A stretch of 5,972 bases of DNA from Synergistaceae bacterium (GCA_009778055.1 WRKN01000159.1:1-5972); one strand, 5' to 3'. Counted from the first letter of the stretch, positions 1-5,942 are shown. Program-made: numbers and translations. Notes: generated by a model from the sequence alone, not told the origin.

Positions 1-221
1 AAGCTGTATAGCTGCCTGTACGTTTCAATCTCGTCGTATTCGCCTTCTTCAAGGTTGACGGCGATGATTTGCTCGTCGCTTACGCCGCCGGCGCGCAGAT
101 AGTCCTGAAACAGTTCCAGCAGCGTTGACTTCCCGCAACGCCTGATACCTGTCACGACCTTTATCAACTGCTTATCGCGAAAACTGATAAGGGAATTGAG
201 GTATTCCTGCCGTTGAATCAT
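1..221 (-). CDS. AAA-type P-loop ATPase, N-terminal part (DUF4143-like family), cut by window edge
   Basis: I translated this by hand from the reverse strand. The protein begins MIQRQEYLNSLISF and has a clear Walker A motif, GIRRCGKST, at about residues 23-31, preceded by the hydrophobic strand LIKVVTG. About 73 codons are visible before the left edge, so Walker B, the sensor residues and any C-terminal DUF4143 region lie outside. The opening (a short basic start, then LISF..K.LIKV.TG.RRCGKST) is the usual start of the large family of prokaryotic AAA ATPases that often carry DUF4143; their cellular role is largely unknown. Start: the ATG at 221-219 matches the family's usual beginning, but it has no good ribosome-binding site. 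The frame stays open upstream through the intergenic gap and into the HEPN gene, to an ATG at 368-366, so a longer N-terminus cannot be excluded. It lies 79 bases downstream of the HEPN gene on the same strand and is possibly cotranscribed with it. Confidence 0.85.
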   Translation of the reverse strand, partial: MIQRQEYLNSLISFRDKQLIKVVTGIRRCGKSTLLELFQDYLRAGGVSDEQIIAVNLEEGEYDEIETYRQLYS

Positions 222-270
222 ATGAGACGCGATGGCATAGCGGTTTGACGAGTACAGGCTGCGGAACAGT

Positions 271-288
271 CGGTAATTATCGTTACCG
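271..288. repeat. Small inverted repeat between HEPN and ATPase genes
   Basis: CGGTAA and TTACCG form a perfect 6-base stem around a 6-base loop. It lies in the 79-base gap between the two minus-strand genes. There is no T-run after it, so it is not a typical terminator; it could be an RNA processing or stability element, or chance. Confidence 0.35.
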
Positions 289-300
289 CCTTCGACTTTC

Positions 301-729
301 TCACTCCGACTCCTCCCGTCCGGTTCTTTTGCGCTTTTGCCGTGCGATATATTCTGTGACCTGCGCATGGATAGCTTCGGCGTTTCTCAGTTGTTGTTCG
401 GCATCTATGCGTGCCGCTACATAAAAATCTTCGTAATCCGCTTTTGTTCGCAAACGGAAAGCTCCTTGTATAAAATTGGATATTTCCTTTGAAAATAGCC
501 CTGTTTTGATATATTGCACCTGAAAATATGATATTACGCCGGAGTGCTTTTTAAAATCTTTGCCTTCCAACGCAAGCACTGCGCGTACAGAATGGAAAAT
601 AGCGTAATACGAGTTGCTCAAACTCTCCGCGTAACGCCCCGCGGACAAATTGTCCCGTGAGCTGGCAAGCTCGCTGGAAGCCCTGTCCAATCGGTAATTG
701 GCAAGCGCGGCGTTGTAATCGTCAGGCAT
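301..729 (-). CDS. HEPN-domain protein, partner of the upstream MNT nucleotidyltransferase
   Basis: This 142-residue, mostly helical protein matches the HEPN family (PF05168/COG1895 type). Recognisable elements are GRYAESLSNSYYAIFHSVRA at about residues 31-50, KDFKKHSGVISYF at 57-69, YIKTG at 73-77 and the RTKADYEDFY block at 94-103. The tail is very basic and then acidic (RQKRKRTGREESE). HEPN proteins encoded beside minimal nucleotidyltransferases commonly form toxin-antitoxin pairs, in which HEPN is an RNase toxin or a target that the nucleotidyltransferase modifies. Here the position that carries the RX4-6H RNase motif in HepT-type proteins reads R94-x4-Y99, without His. RNase activity should therefore not be assumed. 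The chosen ATG (729-727) overlaps the end of the nucleotidyltransferase gene by 8 bases and has AGGAAGG upstream. ATGs at 750 and 774 are in frame but add residues atypical of the family. Function in vivo is inferred from the pairing only. Confidence 0.88.
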   Translation of the reverse strand: MPDDYNAALANYRLDRASSELASSRDNLSAGRYAESLSNSYYAIFHSVRAVLALEGKDFKKHSGVISYFQVQYIKTGLFSKEISNFIQGAFRLRTKADYEDFYVAARIDAEQQLRNAEAIHAQVTEYIARQKRKRTGREESE

Positions 730-1063
730 AAATAACTTTTCCTTCCTCATTGACGTTCCGCATGAACGGCACATATCCTATTTGCGCTTCAAAGCGCGCT
801 TTATCACACAAAAGCGGCACGATGAGCACTTCATTTTCCAAGCTCGCGTCAGAAGAAAACTCCGTAAACGATGTTTCGTAATGGCGTAAATTTGCCTCAT
901 TCATGTCTACCACGATCATGACATCGACGTCCGATTCTTCGTCAAAATCCCCTTTGGCGTAAGAACCATAAAGAATTACCTTATATAGCTTTGCCGCGAA
1001 AAGACTTTGGGAAAATTGGCATATCGAATCCACAATCCGCTTGAGGTCGACTTCTTTTTTCAT
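722..1063 (-). CDS. MNT-type minimal nucleotidyltransferase (NTP_transf_2 family)
   Basis: This 113-residue protein has the hallmark of the polymerase-beta-like nucleotidyltransferase fold: G33-S34 followed by D45 and D47 in GSYAKGDFDEESDVDVMIVV. These are the GS and DxD motifs that bind nucleotide and metal. A third carboxylate is probably supplied by E78 in LENEVLIVPLL. The length is typical of stand-alone MNT proteins, which lack a separate substrate-binding domain. In known MNT/HEPN pairs the MNT partner acts as antitoxin, in some cases by adding nucleotides to its HEPN partner. That role is inferred here from the adjacent HEPN gene, which it overlaps by 8 bases, implying translational coupling and balanced synthesis. 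The ATG at 1063-1061 has an AGGAGG ribosome-binding site 8 bases upstream. It is the first gene of its transcript. Confidence 0.9.
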   Translation of the reverse strand: MKKEVDLKRIVDSICQFSQSLFAAKLYKVILYGSYAKGDFDEESDVDVMIVVDMNEANLRHYETSFTEFSSDASLENEVLIVPLLCDKARFEAQIGYVPFMRNVNEEGKVIYA

Positions 1064-1071
1064 TCACATCG

Positions 1072-1077
1072 CCTCCT
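1072..1077 (-). promoter_or_regulatory. Ribosome-binding site of the MNT gene
   Basis: On the minus strand a perfect AGGAGG lies 8 bases before the ATG at 1063, which fixes that start codon. Confidence 0.8.
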
Positions 1078-1095
1078 GTAAAAAAGACGATTTTA

Positions 1096-1124
1096 AGTAT
1101 ACCTGATAGTTTGGCGGGTGTCTG
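1096..1124 (-). promoter_or_regulatory. Putative sigma70 promoter of the MNT/HEPN operon
   Basis: On the minus strand, CAGACA (1124-1119, four of six matches to TTGACA) and TATACT (1101-1096, five of six matches to TATAAT) are separated by exactly 17 bases. Transcription would start near 1089 and leave a leader of about 25 bases that holds the AGGAGG site. The -35 element sits inside an imperfect inverted repeat (TGTC-n6-GACA, 1119-1132) that could be an operator. The call rests on consensus matching only. Confidence 0.5.
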
Positions 1125-1158
1125 GACGGACATTCCCTTTGCGCCAATCTAAGTCTTA

Positions 1159-1186
1159 TTTACATGCTTCATTATTATGTTATCAT
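1159..1186 (+). promoter_or_regulatory. Putative sigma70 promoter of the Hpt/DUF2157/GDYXXLXY block
   Basis: TTTACA (1159-1164, five of six matches) and TATCAT (1181-1186, five of six) are separated by 16 bases. Transcription would begin near 1193, at the edge of the three 9-base direct repeats and about 43 bases before the Hpt ATG. This promoter position argues against the longer Hpt reading that would start at 1164. It diverges from the minus-strand promoter, with the two -35 elements about 35 bases apart. Confidence 0.5.
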
Positions 1187-1192
1187 TGTCGA

Positions 1193-1219
1193 AAAGTATG
1201 CAAAGTACACAAAGTATGC
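1193..1219 (+). repeat. Three tandem 9-base direct repeats in the Hpt leader
   Basis: Three contiguous 9-mers read AAAGTATGC (1193-1201), AAAGTACAC (1202-1210) and AAAGTATGC (1211-1219). The outer two are identical and the middle one differs at two positions. The array lies just downstream of the predicted -10 box and directly before the ribosome-binding site of the Hpt gene, a place where a regulator could block transcription or translation. Confidence 0.7.
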
Positions 1220-1225
1220 GGGGAG
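1220..1225 (+). promoter_or_regulatory. Ribosome-binding site of the Hpt gene
   Basis: GGGGAG lies 10 bases before the ATG at 1236. It supports that start over the in-frame ATG at 1164, which sits in the predicted promoter. Confidence 0.5.
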
Positions 1226-1235
1226 TGTTTTACTG

Positions 1236-1589
1236 ATGGACGATACAGAAATTAGACAATACGTGGACACTGAAAAAGCACTTGGACGAATCAGAGGGAA
1301 CATGAAGCTCTTTAAAACTCTGCTGACACACTTTCTGGCAACTCGAAGCCAGTTTGAGCAACTGCAAAAAGAGATCGCGGCGAACGACCGTGAGGCCGCC
1401 TCAAAAACCGTGCACGCGCTGAAAGGCGTGGCGGCCAACCTTTCAATGCCGGCGCTTTACGATCTTTGCCCTCCGTTTGAAGCCTTGCTGAAAACCGACG
1501 CCGACGCCGGGGGGTCAATGGCGGAGTTCGGCGCAGCTTACGAAAAAACGGTGGAGTGCGTCAACGCCATTTTGCCTACTCTTTCGTAG
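1236..1589 (+). CDS. Stand-alone Hpt (histidine phosphotransfer) domain protein
   Basis: This 117-residue protein is a single Hpt four-helix domain. The signature is HALKGVAANLSMPAL, with H60 as the phospho-accepting histidine and K63-G64 following as in the HxxKG motif of the family. Upstream residues such as MKLFKTLLTHFLA (23-35) form the usual preceding helix. Hpt proteins are cytoplasmic carriers that take phosphate from the receiver of a hybrid kinase and pass it to a response regulator. A hybrid kinase with a receiver but no Hpt domain is encoded about 1.8 kb downstream on the same strand and is its likely donor. An in-frame ATG at 1164 would add a tail encoded by the direct repeats (KYAKYTKYAG); I rejected it because of the promoter and the GGGGAG site. 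It is the first gene of the block, 9 bases before the DUF2157 gene. Confidence 0.88.
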   Translation: MDDTEIRQYVDTEKALGRIRGNMKLFKTLLTHFLATRSQFEQLQKEIAANDREAASKTVHALKGVAANLSMPALYDLCPPFEALLKTDADAGGSMAEFGAAYEKTVECVNAILPTLS

Positions 1590-1598
1590 CTTTACTAT

Positions 1599-2786
1599 AT
1601 GGAAAAAATTACCGGCGCGGAGGAAGGCGAACCCAAACTCCGCCCGATTCGCAAAAAAGAACAGGCGTTTTTGACGCGGGAACTCGAACATTGGAGATGG
1701 CTGAACCTGCTGGACGACAGGCAGGCTTCCGCCATTTCGGCTTTATACGAGCCGGCGGGGGCGCGTTTCCTTCAGATATTTACGGCCCTTGGGGCGATGC
1801 TCGTGGGGCTTGGGCTGCTGAGTTACGTCGCGGCAAACTGGGTGATTTTCGGACGCTCCCTCAAGGTTGCCCTGATAGTCGGGGGGTATATCCTCTCGGT
1901 TCTGGCCGCGTACGGTTTGGAGCCTCACTATCCGCACACCGCCCGCGCGTTCCTGCTGGTCGGAAGTTTCACCTACGGCGGCGGCATTTTCCTTATCTCG
2001 CAGATTTTTCACGAGGGAGGGGAAATCGCGGACGCTCTGTTCTGGTGGATGGCGGGGCTCGTTCCAGCCTGTCTGCTTTTCAAAGACCGGATACAGCTCC
2101 TTTTGATTCAGGCCGTCTCGCTGATATATTTTCACTCCCTCTACGGAGTATTGTTGTGGATGTTCGGTTTTTACAGGTCGCCGGTTTCTCCGTGGTCTTT
2201 GTGGTCTTTTTGGATGTTCCTGCGCTCCTTGCCGGCCTTTCTCTGTCCCCTCGGGGTTTTGGCCGCCCTCTGGCTTCTCTGGCGGCACGCCGGCCGCTGG
2301 CGTTTCGGTCTTCACATGAACATTTTCATCACGCTGAACTTTATCGGACTCCATATCTCGAACTATTTCAGAGACGCCGTGATGGTCTGGCTCCTGTTTT
2401 TCGCCATCGGGCTGTTTTTATGCGCCGCCCCTCTCGGACGGTTGAAAAACACCCTGGATGGGTGGGGCGTCGCCCTGACCGGAGTATTCGGCTTTGGGCT
2501 GTCGTTCCCGGACGTATGGCGAGGGTCCTGGCTGATGGCTCGTCCCGAAGCTGTGTCCGCCGCCGCCGTAGCCACGGCGATTGCGGCCTGCGCGGCGCTG
2601 CTGTGGCGTATCAATAAGGGTTCCCTGCTGGCGGCGGCTTTCTTCTGCCTGATGATTCTCCGCTACTACTTGGACTTTTTTTACGACTTCATGGACAAGG
2701 CGCTGTATTTCACTACCGGCGGGGTGCTGCTGATGGCGATGGGTTTTTACCTCCAGCGCGTTCATAAAAAGCGCAGGCAGTCATGA
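1599..2786 (+). CDS. DUF2157 family polytopic membrane protein
   Basis: This is a 395-residue protein. Residues 1-55 are soluble and contain the family's opening helices (RELEHWRWLNLLDDRQASAISALYE, about 27-51). The rest is mostly hydrophobic, with about 11-12 predicted membrane spans, for example near 58-79, 87-106, 115-136, 164-190, 203-228, 259-277, 318-336, 342-362 and 368-386. It ends in a short basic cytoplasmic-type tail (HKKRRQS). The architecture matches DUF2157 (PF09925) membrane proteins, whose biochemical role is unknown. The next gene, with which it shares an ATGA overlap, encodes a GDYXXLXY protein, a partner often found beside DUF2157 genes; the two probably act together in the envelope. 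The ATG lies 9 bases after the Hpt stop and has no clear ribosome-binding site, so it may depend on coupled translation. A later TTG start near 1669 is possible but less likely. Confidence 0.85.
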   Translation: MEKITGAEEGEPKLRPIRKKEQAFLTRELEHWRWLNLLDDRQASAISALYEPAGARFLQIFTALGAMLVGLGLLSYVAANWVIFGRSLKVALIVGGYILSVLAAYGLEPHYPHTARAFLLVGSFTYGGGIFLISQIFHEGGEIADALFWWMAGLVPACLLFKDRIQLLLIQAVSLIYFHSLYGVLLWMFGFYRSPVSPWSLWSFWMFLRSLPAFLCPLGVLAALWLLWRHAGRWRFGLHMNIFITLNFIGLHISNYFRDAVMVWLLFFAIGLFLCAAPLGRLKNTLDGWGVALTGVFGFGLSFPDVWRGSWLMARPEAVSAAAVATAIAACAALLWRINKGSLLAAAFFCLMILRYYLDFFYDFMDKALYFTTGGVLLMAMGFYLQRVHKKRRQS

Positions 2787-3343
2787 AACGCTTTCACAAA
2801 TACCTTCTGGCAATGCTGCTGCCTCTGACCGTTTTGATGGTGCGCCCCCTCACTCCCGCGGCGGTGCTTCTGTTCGGGCAGGAGGTACGCCTGTCGACGG
2901 AGCCGGTTGACCCGCGCGACCTATTTCGGGGCGACTACGTCACCCTGCGCTTCTCGATAGAACAGTTTGATGAGCGCCTTTTGAGCGATGAGGATTATCT
3001 TAGGCTTGCCGCGCTTTCCGGCAGGCTGACTCGTGCGGAAAATACCTTTGGCGCGCCCCCGGTCTATGTGTACGCGACGCTCGAACCCGGCGAAGGGGGC
3101 ATATGGAGTCCGGTCAGGATGTCCCTCTCGCCTCCCGGCGCAGGAGTTTACCTCCGCGCCCAAGCTATGCGTGCCGCCGGCAGAGCGATAAGGTTGGATT
3201 TAGGCGACTACCTGAGGCGCTGGTACGTAAGGGAGAACACCGGCCGCGAGCTGGAGGACGCCGCGAGGAAAGGCAATCTTGTGGGCGTCGTAAAAGTCTG
3301 GCGCGGGCGGCCCGTGCTTACGTCGCTGGAAGTACCTGAATAA
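2783..3343 (+). CDS. GDYXXLXY domain protein, membrane-anchored
   Basis: This is a 186-residue protein. Residues 1-32 form a basic start followed by one hydrophobic segment (YLLAMLLPLTVLMV and onward), which looks like a signal anchor or uncleaved signal sequence, so the rest probably faces outward. The naming motif is GDYVTLRF at 50-57, with Phe replacing the last Tyr, preceded by PVDPRDLFR. The second conserved part is RWYVRENTGRELEDA at 146-160, followed by a strand-rich end (VGVVKVWRGRPVLTSLEV). This pattern fits PF14345, a family of unknown function usually encoded next to DUF2157 or DUF4401 membrane proteins. The ATGA overlap with the upstream DUF2157 gene indicates translational coupling and suggests equimolar synthesis, as for a complex. 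The length is normal and both conserved regions are present. Confidence 0.87.
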   Translation: MKRFHKYLLAMLLPLTVLMVRPLTPAAVLLFGQEVRLSTEPVDPRDLFRGDYVTLRFSIEQFDERLLSDEDYLRLAALSGRLTRAENTFGAPPVYVYATLEPGEGGIWSPVRMSLSPPGAGVYLRAQAMRAAGRAIRLDLGDYLRRWYVRENTGRELEDAARKGNLVGVVKVWRGRPVLTSLEVPE

Positions 3344-3374
3344 TACGATACGGAAAGGCGGGAACCATTGTAGA

Positions 3375-3413
3375 ATGAGCTTGTGCGCGAAGCAGGAGGC
3401 ATAACGAATGTAA
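3375..3413 (+). promoter_or_regulatory. Kinase leader: strong ribosome-binding site leading into ATG-TAA start-stop
   Basis: A perfect AGGAGG (3394-3399) stands 8 bases before an ATG (3408-3410) that is followed at once by TAA (3411-3413), in a different frame from the kinase. A nine-codon reading frame (MSLCAKQEA, 3375-3404) ends within the same stretch. Either this is a leader that controls kinase translation, or the ATG was the true kinase start and one base has been lost just after it, since inserting a single base there joins it to the kinase frame. Confidence 0.45.
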
Positions 3414-3433
3414 AGAGGGAGCAGCTGATTTTG

Positions 3434-5920
3434 ATGAGAAGCCTCAATGTGCTCAAGCTGATAAGCAACACTTTGCTCAACAGCCTGGTAATAGTCGTCA
3501 CGCTGCTGGCGATTGTCATGATTAACATGGGCATGATTGAAAAAACCAATCTCAGGCAGCAGGAAACCGTCCTGCGCGCCGATTATGATTTATTGATCAA
3601 AACACAGGTAGAATCGGTAGTCAGCTTATTGAATTTTTACAACGCGCGTGTCTTATCCGGTGACCTGCCGCTGGAAGCGGCAAAAAAATACGCGGCGGAC
3701 GTTATCCGTGAACTGAGGTTCGGGTATGACGGATATTTCTGGGTGGACAAGCCGGACGGCGAAAACGTCGTTTTGTTTGGGACGGACGCGGAGGGGATAA
3801 ACCGCCTTGAAGCGGTGGACAGCAAAGGTTTTGCTTACATAAGCGTTTTGATCGGAGAGGCGATGAAGCCGGAGGGCGGCTATACGGATTATTATTTCCC
3901 CAAGCCTGACGATCCGGCTTTGCCGCTGCCCAAGCGCGGCTATTCCAGGTACTTCGAGCCGTTTGACTGGGTGGTGGGGACGGGAAATTACGTGGATGAC
4001 ATAGACGCCGCGCTGGACAAGTTCGCGAAAGAAATGAGAGCGGATAACCTGGCCGCCATTTTTTTAATGGGCGGGGTGACGCTCGTCCTGCTCGTTATCT
4101 CCATGGCGACGACAATCTACCTGGCGAATAAAAGAAGCCGCCATGAAGAAAAGCAGCTTGAAGCTCTGGTGTACGAGCGTACCGTCGAGCTAAACCAACA
4201 GTACGCGCTTATGGGACTGGTCAACGACGCCGCCGCGCTGCTGCTGGAATCGGATCCCGCGGACTATTCGGACGCTATCGGAGGCGGCATGGAAATGCTC
4301 GCCGGCTGGGTGGACGTGAGCCGTGTGTACGTGTGGCAAAACAACCGCAAAGACGATGGGAAGCTCTATTACAGGCTGGCGCATTTATGGGAGAACGGAC
4401 GCGACGCCTGGACGCACGCGGAGAGGGAGTTCCAGTATGAGGACACTCTGCCGCGCTGGGAAGGGGTGCTGTCCGGCGGGGGCTGCGTGAACGGGACCCT
4501 GGACGACTTACCGAGCAAAGAGCGCCTGCATCTCGCGCAATACAACATTAAATCTCTTTTGGCCGTCCCAATATTTCTAAAAGAGGAGTTCTGGGGTTTC
4601 GTCAGCTTTGACGACTGCCACCGTCAGCGCGTGTTTCCGGAAGGGGAAGTCAATATACTGCGCTCGTGGGGGCTGCTGGTTATCGGGGCCATTCAGCGCG
4701 GCGAAATCGCGCTGGACATGCAGCAAACCCTCAACAAGCTGGAAATAGCCAACAGCGCCAAATCGGTCTTTTTGGCCAATATGAGCCATGAAATGCGCAC
4801 GCCGATGAACGCCATCATAGGCATGACTTCCATCGGTCTGTCCGCCGCGGACGCGGAGCGGATGAGATACTGTTTTACAAAAATAGAGGGCGCGTCGAAA
4901 CATTTGCTCGGCGTTATCAACGACATCCTGGACATGTCGAAAATCGAGGCCAACAAATTTGACCTGTCGCCGGTCGAGTTCGATTTCGAGAAGATGCTTC
5001 AGCACGTAACGGACGTGATAAATTTCCGCGTGGACGAAAAGCGTCAGAAGTTTACGGCGCGTATTGACGGCGCAATCCCCAAAACATTGACAGGCGACGA
5101 CCACCGGCTCACGCAGGTCATTACAAACCTGTTGAGCAACGCTGTGAAATTTACGCCGGAAGAAGGAATTATCAGCCTCGACGCGCGTTTTTTGGGCGAA
5201 GAGGACGGCGTGTGCGCCATACGGGTCTCGGTGACCGACACGGGCATCGGCATAAGCCCGGAGCAGCAAGACCGCCTGTTTCATTCCTTCGCGCAGGCCG
5301 AGAGCAGCACGACGCGCAAATTCGGCGGAACGGGGCTTGGCCTTAAAATTTCCAAGAGTATCGTGGAGATGATGGGAGGGGAAATCTGGGTTGAATCCGA
5401 GCTTGGCAAGGGCGCTGCCTTTGCTTTCACGGTTCAGCTCGAACGAGCGCCGGATAAAAGCGCCGCGGACGCTGTAGATGAACAAATCGAGGACGCGCAG
5501 CCCGACGCGGACGTCTTTGCGGGTTTTCACGCCCTGCTGGCGGAAGACGTGGAGCTCAACCGCGAGATTGTGCTGGCTCTGCTCGAGCCTGTCGGCCTGA
5601 GCATAGACTGCGCGGAAAACGGCGCGGTGGCAGTCCGCATGTTCAGCGAGGCCCCTGATAAGTACGACATGATTTTCATGGACTTGCAGATGCCCGAAAT
5701 GGACGGATACGAGGCGACGCGCCACATCAGGGAAATGGATATTCCAAAGGCAAAAACCGTCCCTATTCTTGCCATGACCGCGAACGTATTCCGCGAGGAC
5801 GTTGAAAAGTGTTTAGAGACCGGCATGAACGCCCATATCGGAAAGCCTCTGGAGTTCGATGAAATTATGGACAGGCTGCGCGCCTGTTTTCCCGAAGCGT
5901 TCGTGAAGCCGCGGCGATAA
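3434..5920 (+). CDS. Membrane-bound hybrid histidine kinase: Cache, GAF-like, HisKA, HATPase_c, receiver
   Basis: The protein has 828 residues from this ATG. Membrane helix 1 (about 9-34) and helix 2 (about 206-231) enclose an extracytoplasmic Cache-type sensor (about 43-200; FGYDGYFWVDKPDGENVVLFG is characteristic). A short coiled linker and a divergent GAF-like region (about 255-423) follow. HisKA has SHEMRTP at 451-457, with H452 the autophosphorylation site. HATPase_c shows the N box around N565-N569, DTGIGI at 602-607 and GGTGLGL at 631-637. The receiver (about 698-820) has E704/D705, phospho-acceptor D750 in FMDLQMPEMDG, T782 and K804. All catalytic residues are intact. There is no C-terminal Hpt domain, so the Hpt protein at 1236-1589 is the likely phosphate acceptor. 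Start choice is uncertain: ATG 3434 has GAGGGAG 12 bases upstream, TTG 3431 is adjacent, and GTG 3383 would add 17 residues but lacks a suitable ribosome-binding site. The ligand is unknown. Confidence 0.93.
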   Translation: MRSLNVLKLISNTLLNSLVIVVTLLAIVMINMGMIEKTNLRQQETVLRADYDLLIKTQVESVVSLLNFYNARVLSGDLPLEAAKKYAADVIRELRFGYDGYFWVDKPDGENVVLFGTDAEGINRLEAVDSKGFAYISVLIGEAMKPEGGYTDYYFPKPDDPALPLPKRGYSRYFEPFDWVVGTGNYVDDIDAALDKFAKEMRADNLAAIFLMGGVTLVLLVISMATTIYLANKRSRHEEKQLEALVYERTVELNQQYALMGLVNDAAALLLESDPADYSDAIGGGMEMLAGWVDVSRVYVWQNNRKDDGKLYYRLAHLWENGRDAWTHAEREFQYEDTLPRWEGVLSGGGCVNGTLDDLPSKERLHLAQYNIKSLLAVPIFLKEEFWGFVSFDDCHRQRVFPEGEVNILRSWGLLVIGAIQRGEIALDMQQTLNKLEIANSAKSVFLANMSHEMRTPMNAIIGMTSIGLSAADAERMRYCFTKIEGASKHLLGVINDILDMSKIEANKFDLSPVEFDFEKMLQHVTDVINFRVDEKRQKFTARIDGAIPKTLTGDDHRLTQVITNLLSNAVKFTPEEGIISLDARFLGEEDGVCAIRVSVTDTGIGISPEQQDRLFHSFAQAESSTTRKFGGTGLGLKISKSIVEMMGGEIWVESELGKGAAFAFTVQLERAPDKSAADAVDEQIEDAQPDADVFAGFHALLAEDVELNREIVLALLEPVGLSIDCAENGAVAVRMFSEAPDKYDMIFMDLQMPEMDGYEATRHIREMDIPKAKTVPILAMTANVFREDVEKCLETGMNAHIGKPLEFDEIMDRLRACFPEAFVKPRR

Positions 5921-5923
5921 CGT

Positions 5924-5942
5924 GATAATATGAATTATTATC
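5924..5942. repeat. AT-rich inverted repeat downstream of the kinase gene
   Basis: GATAATA and TATTATC form a perfect 7-base stem around a 5-base loop, starting 4 bases after the kinase stop. The stem has only one G-C pair and no T-run follows, so it is a weak terminator candidate and more likely an operator-like or chance palindrome. It overlaps the ATG at 5930. Confidence 0.4.

Noticed and set aside
1193..1219. Direct repeats as a CRISPR array or LytTR-type operator
   Set aside because: The units are 9 bases and contiguous with no spacers, and they do not match the spaced LytTR repeat pattern.
1164..1235. Longer Hpt reading frame starting at ATG 1164
   Set aside because: The extra residues come from the direct repeats, the ATG sits in the likely promoter, and the ATG at 1236 has a ribosome-binding site and the usual Hpt length.
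1743..2354. 203-codon minus-strand frame opposite the DUF2157 gene
   Set aside because: It is low-complexity and rich in Pro, Gln, Glu and Arg, typical of an antisense shadow of a membrane protein gene.
1556..2617. 353-codon plus-strand frame overlapping the DUF2157 gene
   Set aside because: Its translation is Arg/Ser/Pro-rich with no family features, while the other frame gives a coherent polytopic membrane protein coupled to the next gene.
4577..5725. Long 382-codon minus-strand reading frame opposite the kinase
   Set aside because: It lies fully antisense to intact HisKA, HATPase_c and receiver domains, its translation is rich in His and Arg with no recognisable motif, and such frames arise from codon bias in GC-rich genes.
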